Of a DNA stretch of 64,000 bases, positions 10,909-22,077 are shown one piece after another. The notes beneath the pieces were generated by a model. The model did no database searches and was not told where the DNA came from. It worked only from the letters and a program-made list of their open reading frames with translations. The translations under genes were made by a program, and so were the position numbers. The stretch is taken from assembly GCA_004352715.1 (NCBI GenBank), contig SCFE01000105.1, positions 784,852 to 848,851 on the forward strand, read 5' to 3'. Position 1 is the stretch's first letter, and the number at the start of each line of letters is the position of its first letter. This stretch comes from Hofstenia miamia (taxonomy: Eukaryota; Xenacoelomorpha; Acoela).

Positions 10909-11785
10909 TTAAATTACATGCTCCTTGCCTAATGCTTGGCCAACGCTAATTGTACAGTAATTAAACACATCATGCTTACTATGAAGTAAAGAGACCAATG
11001 ACTTTCTCTCTCTCTGGTTGAGGTGCAGATGAGAATTCTTGGTGACAGTCAGTACTTTAATTGGACTTATGGGATCTCCCAGATCGTGAACGGCAGTACA
11101 TATCAGTAGACAGGTGACGGGGATGTTTTCAACTTGGACTGGCACTCCTACTAGCTGCAATTGAGAAACTCCAATCTTGACAGGAGAAGTTTCTCCATTT
11201 AGAACAGTAACATATGTTTTTCCTTTTGTCACTCTACATAAGTCTGGTGAAAAAGAGATCCCACGCACGTATTTGCCTCTCTGCCCTGAAATCATTATGT
11301 CCCCATCAATACTATCATCAGAAGATACGGCAACTTGAGTCCAATGCTTGGGTTCAATGGATATGGGTTTGTCCAGATTAAAGATGACTTCCTTCTCAGG
11401 GATAGTAGCCAATTGCGTTGCTCCCTGGTCTTTAATAGAAATCGTGTTATTTTTGAAGTTGATCACACAAGAGTTTCATTCCAGAAAATCATTTCCCAGG
11501 ATGAGATCATATGGGAGGGAATGATTTGACATGTTGATTACCAAAAGGTCTACTTCAAAGGGCTCCGCATGAATCTTTATCAAAGCATCCTTTAACTTCC
11601 CTTTTAGAGAAAGAGGGTTTCCAGAAGCATCAATAAGCTTCACACCAGAGGGATCCAAAGAATCTCGATTTAAACATAATTCTTTACAGCACTCATCACT
11701 GATTATGGAGGCTGCGGCTCCAGTATCCACTGTGGTGTTAAAAATATTGCCATTCATCTCAACGGGTATTAAATTCTTCCTGATT
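10909..11785 (-). pseudogene. Element B aspartic protease and protease-RT linker
   Basis: Protease: VDTGAAASIISDECC (catalytic DTG) near 11700, and YDLILGNDFLE, the Gypsy flap/ILG region, near 11490. A TGA at 11473-11475 sits where E has Arg. The linker (10909-11466) includes a conserved GKYVRGISFSPDLCRVTKGK segment and leads to RT; a TAA replaces a Glu at its end. The reading frame differs from gag, so pol is presumably made by frameshifting or reinitiation. Confidence 0.8.
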
Positions 11786-11823
11786 AACTGAGTGTGCGCA
11801 TTTTATGGGAGGTGGCGCTCCAA

Positions 11824-13593
11824 TTAATTTAAATCCAAAGATGTAGTTGGGTGGTCAGGCTCCAAGTTGATGAGATTGTCAACACACAATGACTCAGTAG
11901 TTTGCTGCTCTTTGATAATGAAACCTTCTCTGTCGGCGATAAGCTGCACTTTCACCTTGCACTGAGATTTAAGATGCCGTTTTTCCCCGCAGGTGATGCA
12001 TCTTACAGAGGATAAATCAAATACTTTCTTGGTAACTGCAGGCATCCTTGGTTCGAAGCTCTTTGTGCTGGCCACACCCAACAGACTAGTTATATCATAA
12101 TTAATTCTTTGAGAATTCTGAAGCATGTAAACTACACTGATGGCCTTTCTAATTATTTTGTGGAGGCTATCCTCGGGGTTGCATCAAACTTCCAAATGGT
12201 TTCTGATCAATGAAGGAAAACCTCAACAGATGTAAGAGAATAGATTGTGTCTTGAATACTCTCTGGAAAGACTACTCAAATGAAACAAGTGTTCAACCTG
12301 GGTGATATAATTCCGAATGTTGTCACCAAATTTGAAGGACATATCACACAATAACGTCTTATACTGATGCTTGATGTGTGGTGCTTGGTAATGATCCTCA
12401 AAGAAGCCAACCAACAGCTGGTAGTCAGTTTTGATGTTACAATCAAGCATCATGTATTGATTGTATGCCAATCTGCTGAGATATAAGGGGAACTGCGAGA
12501 TGGCAGACTCCTGTGAATTTTTGTGTTGTTTCATTGTCAGCTCAAACAAGAAAAACCATTTGTTGAAGGACTGTGACACGGCATCAATTTGCCCAGTGAA
12601 TTTAGGAAGAACAGAGTGTTTGCTATATAATTGTACCTGCCCATTGGACTCAAGAGGAAGGATAGAATCTTGGTATCTTGGCTGATCTTTCATGCCAGCT
12701 TTTCCAGTAAGTGGACTAGCATCACTCACATATTCCTTGAACATGGGAACAACAATGGTGCTCACCAGATCAGGCAATGACTGGACATACCCTGTTTGAG
12801 GAGTGGCTCCAGTAGTTAACGTAGATACTTGCGTAAGAGCTGACTGAGCAAAAGTAGGTTGACTATGTGAAGGACTAGTGGAATAAGGTACAGAGGAGGA
12901 CCCTCTGAACAAAGGAACAGCTGGAGTGGGTTGGTTTGCGCCCACTAACTGAACCACTTGACCAATGATCCTCTTGGCTAATTCATCCAATGCTTTGTTT
13001 AATGCAGCATGGGTAACATATTCGTCATTTTGCTGAGACAATGCCTCCTCTTGGCGATGCAAGTTGTTGACAGCACCTTTCAACTCATGTATTTGTAATT
13101 CTAGCACAATAGTTGACTCCAGCATCTGTTGCTCCATCCTTTGATAGGCCACATGTTGGGTGTTGATTTCAGCCTGGAGAGACTCCACTTGGCGTTTGCT
13201 CTCCATCCTCAGAGCTACCTGTTGTGACAATGCTTCCTTCAAGTGCTCAATCTCCGCGAGGTGCACATCAAGCTGAGGTGTAGCCTGCTCATTACCACTA
13301 GCATAACTGTGAGGACGAAGGGGGATTGGAGGAGCATTTTGGGTGTTCAAGACACAGTGCAAATTTCGATGAAATGCTGGACTCATTGCACTTGCATCAC
13401 TATACGGGATGGTCAAGGCATTCTGATCCATCCTTTGTGTAATTGGAGTGGGAGAAACGTGTCGAGAAAAAGTAAGTAATGATCCAACAGTGCAAGGAGT
13501 AACGTCTGGGTTACCAACGCTTGCACAGGGGATGCTCCTAATTGGAGAAGTTGCAAAAGTAGGAGAGTAAACAACAGTATGACTAGAATCCAT
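11824..13593 (-). pseudogene. Element B gag
   Basis: The start MDSSHTVVYS at 13593 is chosen because E has MDSSHTVIYS and A and D have related starts; the open frame extends 27 codons further upstream. A proline/serine-rich N-terminus leads to a long coiled coil (about residues 105-215), then a capsid-like domain (LPKFTGQIDAVSQSFNKW, APHIKHQYKTLLCDMSFK), then a zinc knuckle CITCGEKRHLKSQC (CCHC). TGA at 12223 and another near 12190 interrupt it. The genuine stop is probably TAA after SLDLN (11824), because D stops at the same place. Confidence 0.85.
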
Positions 13594-14001
13594 TATAACT
13601 TTAGAAAGCAAAACAACTTCTAGAACTGACAGTGGGGAGCACTTCCACACACATGAAAGAAAAGCACAACTCAAAGGGGTAACAGTGATTAACAGACTGA
13701 AAAGGGGAAAACAAACATGGCAGTACTTGGTAATAAATCCAACGTATTAAAGCACTAGTAAAAGTAAAACAAACAAGAAATTTAACAGTTGACATCAGCC
13801 AAATAAGCAACACTAAAGGCTTCGTCGCCATCCTGCAAGGGTGAGGAAGTTAATGAACACATTGATAGGTGACTTTCTCTGAAGTCTCACAGTGATCAGG
13901 GGAAACAACTATCCCAGCTGATACGCAAAAAAACAAAAAACCAACTAACAACCAAACCATTGAAAGAGAACAACAAGATTAGAAAGTTATCACGTCAGCG
14001 T

Positions 14002-14017
14002 CCTGTCACGGTCGCCA
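14002..14017 (-). other. tRNA-Arg(UCG) primer binding site, element B
   Basis: The plus strand reads CCTGTCACGGTCGCCA immediately before the LTR. This equals the CCA-tailed 3' end of animal tRNA-Arg(UCG) as I know it, so the element RNA (minus) carries the complement TGGCGACCGTGACAGG. E has one C-to-T change (31611-31626). D (18513-18528) and A (3150-3165) are more decayed. Confidence 0.85.
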
Positions 14018-15111
14018 TGTAGAATTGTGGGCTGGTAGGGAAACTTAACTAGAAACTTAATTGACTCTGCAGAAGGTTTAGATAGCATTTACAGTACAGC
14101 CATGATTCTGAGAAACAGAATAACATAGAACTTATAACTTATAGATGTAACATTGGTAATTCATCCAAGTAACAAAACTACTTTAGGTAAGATCCAAGAT
14201 GACCAATTCCTATGGCTTCCAGCCGAAGTGGAACATCCAAAAGTAAAGTGCTTAACCTATTGACTGGTGCTACCCTATTTGTCTCACTTGCTTAATTTCT
14301 ATCTTACTTCAGAAAATACAAACTCTCATTTTCATTGTTATCTCTCAGCTCACTATTAAATAATCTGTAATTGCCAGATATTCGTGCTAGCCNNNNNNNN
14401 NNNNNNNNNNNNNNNNNNNNNNNNNNNNNNNNNNNNNNNNNNNNNNNNNNNNNNNNNNNNNNNNNNNNNNNNNNNNNNNNNNNNNNNNNNNNNNNNNNNN
14501 NNNNNNNNNNNNNNNNNNNNNNNNNNNNNNNNNNNNNNNNNNNNNNNNNNNNNNNNNNNNNNNNNNNNNNNNNNNNNNNNNNNNNNNNNNNNNNNNNNNN
14601 NNNNNNNNNNNNNNNNNNNNNNNNNNNNNTTATTATTTCCTTATACATAACCATATATGTAACTTAATGAGTCCACAATTCGGACTGGGTAATCAACAGA
14701 CCCCCAGAAGCAACTTGTTGCCCTGTGCTAGTGAAAGCACTCCCGAATTGTTGCCGATCTTAAGCAATAAGTTTCATAAAGATAATAAATAAATAGAAAA
14801 TACAATGGTAAAGACGGCAGTTGAGAGTAGATAAAATCTATTAAGCTATCGCTACATTTCTCTCAGGTTTTATACAAATGTTTAACTATTACCTGCCTTT
14901 GTTTACAATAATCAGATGTCAACATAGTTTAACATGATCAAATTCTTTTCCCTTGCAAAATTCAATTTGAGCAAAAATAAGCACCATCAAGGGGACATAC
15001 AACTAGCAATAGCAACCTGAGATTGAAAATAACTACTGACGTCATAGTGACGTAGAAATACAGAATAAATTTTAAAGAATAAAATCAACAAAGTCCCCGA
15101 GCAACTCTACA
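14018..15111 (-). repeat. Element B 5' LTR (contains a 237-N gap)
   Basis: Bounded by TGTAGAATTG at 14018 and CAACTCTACA at 15111, the inverted TG..CA ends of the family. N fills 14393-14629, where the other LTR has only 69 bp, so the gap size is an estimate or hides extra sequence. A CRE pair is at 15037-15053. Confidence 0.9.
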
Positions 15112-15239
15112 TTAAGCAATAGTTATCATTACCAAATCTTTGATGATAAATCTAAAATGGGTTAATAGATAATTAAATGAAAAAAATTGAATGCAGTTGA
15201 AGGAAGTTAAATTTATTGTGCACTTTCCTACAGTAAACT

Positions 15240-15344
15240 CAGATATTTATTACAAAATCTTTAAATTATTACCTGGATATTGTTTACAGTTACAAAACAC
15301 AATTTCCCTCACAAAGTTAAAAATAGGCCCTGAGTGACTCTACA
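15240..15344 (-). repeat. Element A 5' LTR, part 2
   Basis: Continues A's LTR after the 128-bp segment and ends GGCCCTGAGTGACTCTACA at 15344, the inverted LTR start of the family. The next base begins flanking DNA with no family similarity. The target repeat cannot be tested because A's other end is outside the window. Confidence 0.7.
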
Positions 15345-17275
15345 ATAGCATAGTATCTACTCTCACTGAGATAAGATCTCCAAGAGCACCAATAACACAT
15401 AAGCTATTTAAAGTAGTATACATTACAGGACTAACACAGTTATAATGCAATTAGAACTACCATGGATATGCACTGCTTTGGTGGCATCATAGAATATGTG
15501 GCAATAGTGCCAAAGTGAGACAACAAAGCTGCCATCAAGGATATATGAGTATCTGCATGAGGTAAGCCCCAGAAATGAATGGGTTTACACAGCAGTCACA
15601 AGAAAGATGAGAATGACCTGTGTCTGAATTGCACACTGCCCCCCTTAGTTACTCATGGCCATCTATTTATGTAGTAATAGCAAGAATAGTAATGAGCTGC
15701 ACAAACTAGGAAACTTTTTAATTAATGTTTGCACACACAAGGGCCCTATATATACAAAAGACTGTATGCATAATAACAACAACAACCTGCTGTTAGGGAG
15801 AACTAATTAATACTGTGTAGTGACATAGGTAGCTTGTACAAAGGAATGTGAGGAGAGAGGAATTGATGGTAAGTGAGTCTCTAGTGGTAATTTTGGGAAC
15901 AGCCTTATTACAAATGCAGAAATCATGCTGATGCCACAATATATATATATATATATAATACAAAATGATGTGTATAAGAGACAGGAATACACATTACAAT
16001 TTTTGCTGAAAATTGTGAAAAACAGAGTAGGATTTTTTGGGTGTACACAATTTGGATTTGAAATCTACAGGTCTTAGAGCATCTAAAAATACTAAAAATA
16101 CTAAGCTTTATTTAAAAATCAAATGCATTTAAATGTGGGATTGAATATAGTTTAATGAATTGTAACTTCTTGATAATGACATATGTTAAAATCATGACAA
16201 TTTTCAACAAAATTTGTGAAAAACTGAATGAATTTTTTGGTTGCCCACAACTCAGATTTTAAATTTACAGGTCTTAGAGTGTCTAAAAATACTAAGCTTT
16301 AGTTAAATATCAAATACCCTTAGGTGTGAGAATGAATATCAAATTAGTATATTGTATTCTGCATTAATAGAAAACACTTACTGTTATATGGAAGGTGAAA
16401 TTCATTATTGTATCATCCAATAGTACTAAGAGAATACTAATCTAATAGAAACTATTGTATCATACTTTCAAAAATTGATTCAATTGAAGAAAATCATGGA
16501 GATCTTTCACATTTTGTAATTGATAGCTTTATTATGTCATGACATTATACTAGACATGGTCAGTTTAGGCATGTTAACAGTTGTGTGCATAAACAAGGTA
16601 CCACTTATAAATGAGCTTTTATCCAAAACTGTTACTTAGTAAACTTTCTATGGCTTGTAAGCTTGGTCAAGAGACAGCATAAAATTCTTACATTTATTCT
16701 GTTCACAACAAATTAAGGAAACCAAAAATCTTATAAATAAGGTCTTATGTGCACAAATGAAAACTTTTCACATAAAAGAAGCTCTATGTTGCATTGGGTC
16801 AACATGTGGTTCCCCATCACCAATTACAGCTACTTCTTGAGTAAAATATTTTCAAAGAACTAATTGACAAAACTAATTAGGATAAAGAAAATAATTATTT
16901 TGATGATTTATCAAATAAATATCCTAACACAAATTTCTATCTACCAAGCTTTGAATAGGATGGGAACACTTTGCTAGTCAGGTCTCTCTGGAAATCTAAA
17001 AATTAATTAGTGTGGCATAATACAAATGTTGTTATTCCAGAGAAACTGTTTCTACATATATTCCAAATAAGATGTCAAGTGACAACTACAATTTGTCAAA
17101 CAGTTGTTGATGTAATCAGGAATATAATTACAAAGGTGGCACAATACTACTACAATTGGAGTAGAAAATGTATTGAAAATGGTAATGAAAACAAAATAGA
17201 ACACTCATAAGAATCAAAACAAAACATCTTACCAATAAGTAAAATACAATTTATGAAATTGTAACTTTATAATAT
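15345..17275. other. Non-coding flanking DNA, no CpG seen, with a diverged tandem duplication
   Basis: No gene or recognisable element. By eye I find no CG dinucleotide in this 1.9 kb. It contains a short (TA)n run at about 15942-15957 and a diverged tandem duplication: 16001-16170 and 16200-16370 share ATTTGTGAAAAAC-like, GATTTTTTGG, ACAGGTCTTAGAG and CTAAAAATACTAAGCTTTA strings with a period near 198 bp. The last 257 bp recur at 32090-32346. Confidence 0.7.
17019..17275. repeat. Left flank of element C/E, repeated at 32090-32346
   Basis: This 257-bp stretch ends in ATAT directly before the C LTR. The copy at 32090-32346 begins just after the single N at 32089 and also leads straight into an LTR. 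See findings for the solo-LTR interpretation. Confidence 0.85.
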
Positions 17276-18166
17276 TGTAGAATCACAGGCTGCAAGAGTA
17301 ATTACACTAGAAAACTAATTGACTCTGCAGAAGGCTTTAAGTAGTTGCCATACAAATACAGCTTGATTCCAGCAGGAAAAGAACTTATAAATTAACATTG
17401 GTAATTCATCCAAGTAAGTATTTACTTTAGGTAAAATCCAAGATGACCCATTTGTATGGCTTCCAGCCAAAGTGATATCTTCAGAAAAGTAAAGTGCTTA
17501 ATTTGAGTGAACTGTGCTACCCTATTTGTCTCACTTATTAACTTCTATCTCATAACAGCAAATAAACATCTCATTTTCATTGTTATCTCTTGGCTCACTA
17601 AATAATAGCCTGTAGTTGCTAACCAATGGTATAGTATCATCACAGTGTTGTAAATTATGGGTGCATGTATGTGTTGAACATCAAACTAGAAATTTATTAT
17701 TAACCAATGTGTAACTGTACACATAACCTAAATGATCCACAATTTGGGCTGGATAATCTAACAAGATCTCCAGGAGCTAGGTGTCACCCTGTACTTTGAG
17801 AAAGCACTCCCAAATTGTCGCCTTACTTATGCAATTATTTTCATTTCAAAATTAAATAAAGATAGATACAGAGGTAAAACAGTAGTTGAAGCTAGATAAA
17901 CTCTATTGAACTTTTCTCAACATTGTTTCTCAATTTATACAATTCAAGTTATTACCTGTCTTTGTTTACAATCAAAATTAATCATCAGATAGTCATGTCA
18001 TCAATTTCAGTTGCATTTAAATTTGAGCAATATAATTAGCACCATTTGAAGGGACATGAAACAGCTTTTGTAAAACTAGACTATAAATAAATCATTATGT
18101 CATACTGACATCAATATAAATAAAATTGCAAATAATAATCATGAAAAGTCCCCAAGTGACTCTACA
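17276..18166 (-). repeat. 3' LTR of element C/E
   Basis: Starts TGTAGAATCACAGG and ends AAGTGACTCTACA, 891 bp. It matches the LTR at 31627-32088 and 32347-33067. ATAT lies immediately outside (17272-17275) and again at 33068-33071, giving a 4-bp target duplication for the whole C/E copy. Confidence 0.85.
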
Positions 18167-18380
18167 TGGCCCCCTTGCTCAAATTAATTCTGCAGCAATA
18201 GTTGAAGAGTGGGACCTGAGACTACTTTCTGGGTGGCAGTTATCATTTTGATTGCTAACACTCCTTCCCATTCTGTCACTTTGGCGTACTGTGGTTCATG
18301 TGAAATTTGCATGAGTACTTCTCTTTGAGTGACCACTTCATCTCTCAATCTGAAAAATTGTAAGGCATGCATATGGGTAC
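18167..18380 (-). pseudogene. Element C: polypurine tract and C-terminus of the extra gene
   Basis: TGGCCCCCTTG (18167-18177) is the polypurine tract on the minus strand. Next to it, 18184-18372 encodes the end of the extra gene: FFRLRDEVVTQREVLMQ, followed by EWEGVLAIKMI and ending near LQLLLQN. B has KFLRLKDEVVTQ at the matching place (5009-5040). The sequence is cut at 18380 by insertion of D. Confidence 0.8.
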
Positions 18381-18512
18381 TGTAGAGTCACTCAGGGCCC
18401 TTTATTTTATTTTATTGGCACTCTCTTTGATCAATTTGGTGCTATTCCAATTATTAATTTAGTGATTTTTATTGATTTTTAGTGTTTCAAACTTAGGCCC
18501 TGCAATTCTACA
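18381..18512 (+). repeat. Element D 5' LTR, internally deleted (132 bp)
   Basis: Begins TGTAGAGTCACTC and ends GCAATTCTACA. The first 118 bp or so match the start of the 902-bp 3' LTR through TTTCAAACTTAGG, then jump to the LTR end. About 770 bp of LTR are missing while both termini are kept. Confidence 0.85.
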
Positions 18513-18528
18513 TGGTGACCCTGACGTG
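18513..18528 (+). other. Decayed tRNA-Arg primer binding site, element D
   Basis: TGGTGACCCTGACGTG directly follows the LTR. Compared with the family site TGGCGACCGTGACAGG it differs at four positions, one of them a CpG-to-TpG change. Confidence 0.7.
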
Positions 18529-18922
18529 ATACAGAACTGTTCTAGTGTTTTCTTATTGTCTTTGGTTTCGTTTTTCCACTGGATGTTAGTCAGCTGGGAT
18601 GGATTTCCCCTGACCACAATATTCTTCACCACTCATTGATGCACAACTTTACCTCATACATAATTCTACAGTTTCAATTCTGTGATCCAATGCTGTTACC
18701 AAGCCTAGATTCTATTCTTTCCTGTTCTTGGTGCCATATGGGTGTTGTCTCATTATTCTAGAATTTGGAATGATTGTTGTACCTATACCTCACTACCATC
18801 TGTCAGTTGCTTTTATTTCTCCTACACAGCTGGATGTTTCTCCTACATTATTGGAATTGTTTTAGGACCCTTTTCTCTTACTTTTACTTTTTCATGTTTA
18901 CTTATTCTTGTTACTTATGGAT

Positions 18923-20330
18923 ATGGATTTTTCTATTTCTCATAATGGGACTTCCACTCAGGGTATCCCCTGTGTGAGCATTGGCAGCCTGGACACTGCC
19001 CCTCTCACTGCTGGATTTGATTCTGCAATTGCTTTACCTACACCTACCCCACCAAACCTGTTTCTGCCATGTCTACACCCTCCAAAGTTTTTCTGCAAGA
19101 GATTCCCACTCCTGCTACCTTGTTGAACCCATCTATATTGTATATGCCATTGTTATGCCAGAGTTACTGACAACCAAAGTTCAACAGCTTAGAGAAGCCC
19201 TTTCTGAGCAGATTTCTCAGTGCCACTCCTGTGAAGCCCATCTGGATGCCTTGCAGGCAGAGCTATGACAACAAGCTACCACAGCTTGGCAATGTGAGAG
19301 ACACTTGCTCAACTTGATTTCTGCATTAGAGATGCAAGTTCAAGAACTGACCCTGTGTTCTCCACTGATCTCATCAGGAGGACCCAAGTATGCATGCCTC
19401 CTTGGACAGGTGCCCACAGCACCTGTTAGTGTGACAGACACTCCAACTGCTACAATCACTTCACCTCCTCCTCTGAGTAACCCTATCAGGTCTGCAACAA
19501 CTTGTTGGCCATGCTTTACCCAGTTGATTCTACCTACAGAAGCATCATGAAGTGAATCAGCAAACCTTTTCAATCAGCACTCTGTGCTGCCCAAATTTAT
19601 TGGAAAGATAGACAAAATTTCACAGTCATTCAAAGAGTGGCTCTTCCTTTTTGAGCTTACTATGAAACAGTATAAGACTACACAGGATGCTGCCACCATG
19701 CAATTTCCCATGTACCTTCAAGGCCTTGCGTGCAATCACTACATGATGTTGGACAGAGAGGTTAAAACAAATTATCAATTACTTGTTTGTCACTTTGAGG
19801 ACCATTAGAAAAGGCCTCACATAAAACAGCAGTACAAGACTCTCTTATGTGATCTCTCCTTTAAAAAGGGAGATGATGTCAGGACCTATATTACACAGGT
19901 AGATAGACTCTTTCACCTTAGCAAATTGATGCCAGAATACTCACAACATGATCTCTTTTCATATATTTGTCAGGGATTCCCCTCCACCATTAGGAGCCAC
20001 CTCAAACTCAAATGCAATCCAGAGGACAACTTGAATTCTATTATTAAAAAGGTGATTAGCATCATTTACATGCTGCAAAATACAACTTGCATCGAGAGAG
20101 ATGCCAGTGATTTAAAGACAGGTCAAACTGCCTCAAAGACATGGACCTCTTTAAGTTCTGCTATAGTGCAGAAAAAATCTGATAATGAATGACAATCAGC
20201 CCACATACAGGCTCAGAGTGGTGCAGTTATTCATCTAGTGGCTAATGGAGATGGTTTCATTATTGAAGAACAGTCAGCTGAAGTGTGTACTCCTGACACC
20301 CCAGTCAAGTCTGTCAGTCATTTAAATTAG
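18923..20330 (+). pseudogene. Element D gag
   Basis: Start MDFSIS at 18923 (a Met two codons upstream is possible), matching A's MDFSIF. N-terminal segment with GIPCVSIGSLDTAP, coiled coil near 19160-19340, capsid domain LPKFIGKIDKISQSFKEW (19584-19808) and SYICQGFPSTIRSHLKLKCNPED (split by the reading window 19926-20192). The zinc-knuckle part is decayed. The TAG after SHLN at 20328-20330 matches the gag end in B. Several frameshifts. Confidence 0.8.
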
Positions 20331-20385
20331 ATGGAGCACTGCCTTCTGAAATTCATGCACATGATTCTTGGTAATCACCTAGTTA

Positions 20386-20830
20386 TTGTGTACCAATGTC
20401 ATCCCCACAGATGTGAATGGACTTTTAATTAATGTCACAATCAATACGGGAGCCTCTGCTTCCATAATAAGCTACACCTGTTGTGACATGCTTTGCTTGA
20501 AGAGAGAGGATTTATCACTGTCTACAGCATGCTTGTTGGACGCCTCAGGAAATACCATTTTGCTGAAAGGGCAAGTAAATGACCTCGAATTACAAATTTG
20601 CCAAGAATGTTTCCTAGTGGATCTTATTATTGTAAATACTTGTAATTGCCATATGATGTCATCCTTGGCAATGATTTTCTTGAGAAGAACGCCTGCGTAA
20701 TAGACTATGGAAATAAAACAATCTTAATCTGCAAAAGCAAGCCTCAGGAAGAGCTTACAGCCATCTGTAACCAAGAAATTTTACTAATGTTAGCCAAAAA
20801 CATTGTTGTGAAACCTTGGCACTGGTAATG
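20386..20830 (+). pseudogene. Element D protease
   Basis: INTGASASIISYTCC (20430s) is the active site, with the catalytic Asp replaced by Asn. YDVILGNDFLEKNACVIDYGNKT (in two frames about 20646-20730) is the flap region. Sequence similar to B's linker ends at VVKPWHW, after which about 500 bp present in B (roughly 10860-11370) are missing and RT begins. Confidence 0.75.
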
Positions 20831-20849
20831 AGTTGCTGTCACTTCTAAC

Positions 20850-22077
20850 TCCCCTTATGAACAGATCCTCAGTGATCTATTAGAGAGTGGTATCATTTGA
20901 AACAGCAACAGCCCTTATTTGGCACTCACAGTATTCATTTGCCAAGGCAAGAAGTACTGCCTTTGTGTTGATTTCAGAAGATTAAATGATATCACCATCA
21001 AAGATGTGTATGCTTTACATTGCATCAAGGATCTCTTATATGATGCCAGCAAATACAGTTTGTTCTCATGCTTAGATCTCTGTAAAGCCTATTGGCAGAT
21101 ACTGATGAAGCCTGCTGACATCCCAAAAACCACCTTTATAATGCCTATGGCCTTTTCAAGTGAAAATATATGGCCATTGGAATTTGTAACACTCTGGCTA
21201 CTTTTCAGCACTATATTACGCCCATGTTGAGGAATGGGGCCAACATTTTTGAACCAGGGATCACAGCATATATGGATGATATCCTTGTTGCTGGACACAC
21301 ATTCTCTGATCATTTGGATAAGTTGGGTTGCACTCTTAAGATCTTGTATGACTCTGGTCTCTGGGTCAATGGCAATAAGTGCTTGCTTATCTTGCCACAT
21401 GTTACCTTCTTAGGCAGGGTGTTCAAATAAGGGAGAATTTCCATAAAAAATGACGCAAAAGACCATCTCAATTGCATTGAGACTCCACGCTCTCACAAGG
21501 ATGTCCAATGCTTAATGGGTTTCTGAATTATTATGGCTCATTCATTCCTGAGCTAGCTAATTGAACCAAACATATCTCTAATCTGCTCCAAAAGAACAGT
21601 GAGTTTCATTAGACCTGGGCTGAGCAAAAGGAGCTGGATTCTGTGAAATGAGAACTGAGGTGAATCTCGAGTTTAAATATGCCTGATTACCCCAAAGAGT
21701 TTATAGTCAATTGCGATGTGAGCTCCATTGCCATCAGTGGTGTCTTAGGCCAGATCATCAATGGTAGAGAAAGCCCAGTACAGTACTTCAGCCAGAAGCT
21801 CCAAAGTGGTGAGTTAAATTATGGAGCTACTAAATCTGAGATGCTAGCACTTGTTGAGAGCCTGAAGAAGTCCTGCTTCTTCATTGTAGGTCGCCAGTTT
21901 ACTGTTCACACTGATAACTCCGGCCTAGCATGGCTTAAAAAATTCTCCAGCAAAAAGTCAAACATTGTCCCCCAATGGCTAGAGTATTTAAATGACTTCA
22001 TCTTTACAATCACCCACCATCCAGGGAGACTCCACCTTAATGCAGACTATTTTACTGCTCTTCCCAGTTATGAGTGA
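20850..22077 (+). pseudogene. Element D reverse transcriptase and RNase H
   Basis: RT: LSDLLESGI, KYCLCVDFRRLNDITIKDVYAL, FSCLDLCKAYWQILMKPADI with the catalytic Asp kept, a frameshift near 21150, then AYMDDILVAGHTF (YMDD box intact) and LGRVFK. RNase H: VNCDVSSIAISGVLGQ, SPVQYFSQKLQSGELNYGATKSEMLALVES, FTVHTDNSGLAWL, HHPGRLHLNADYF, ending at SYE-stop (22077). Stops at 21428, about 21540 and about 21640 break the connection. Confidence 0.85.

Larger units (their letters stand above)
3948..15111 (-). mobile_element. Ty3/Gypsy element B, near full-length, with extra gene after pol
   Basis: The element is on the minus strand: 5' LTR 14018-15111, tRNA-Arg primer site, gag, protease, RT, RNase H, integrase, an extra coding region of about 3 kb, a polypurine tract, and a 3' LTR 3948-4850. 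It is the youngest copy: its LTRs differ mainly by scattered transitions, and it retains far more CpG than A, D or E. It is still disabled by in-frame stops, mostly TGA. The tRNA-Arg primer recalls the mdg1/412 group of Gypsy elements; that placement is an inference. Confidence 0.9.

Noticed and set aside
10200-12225. TGA used as a sense codon in the Gypsy elements
   Set aside because: TGA replaces different residues (Arg, Gln, Trp) and fits CpG decay; host exons do not use it.
17010-17210. 66-codon open frame repeated at 32084-32281
   Set aside because: It is repeated only because the flanking DNA is duplicated in the assembly; no homology or codon signal.
18742-18977. Hydrophobic small frames just after D's 5' LTR
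   Set aside because: T-rich leader sequence before gag; not conserved in B or E.
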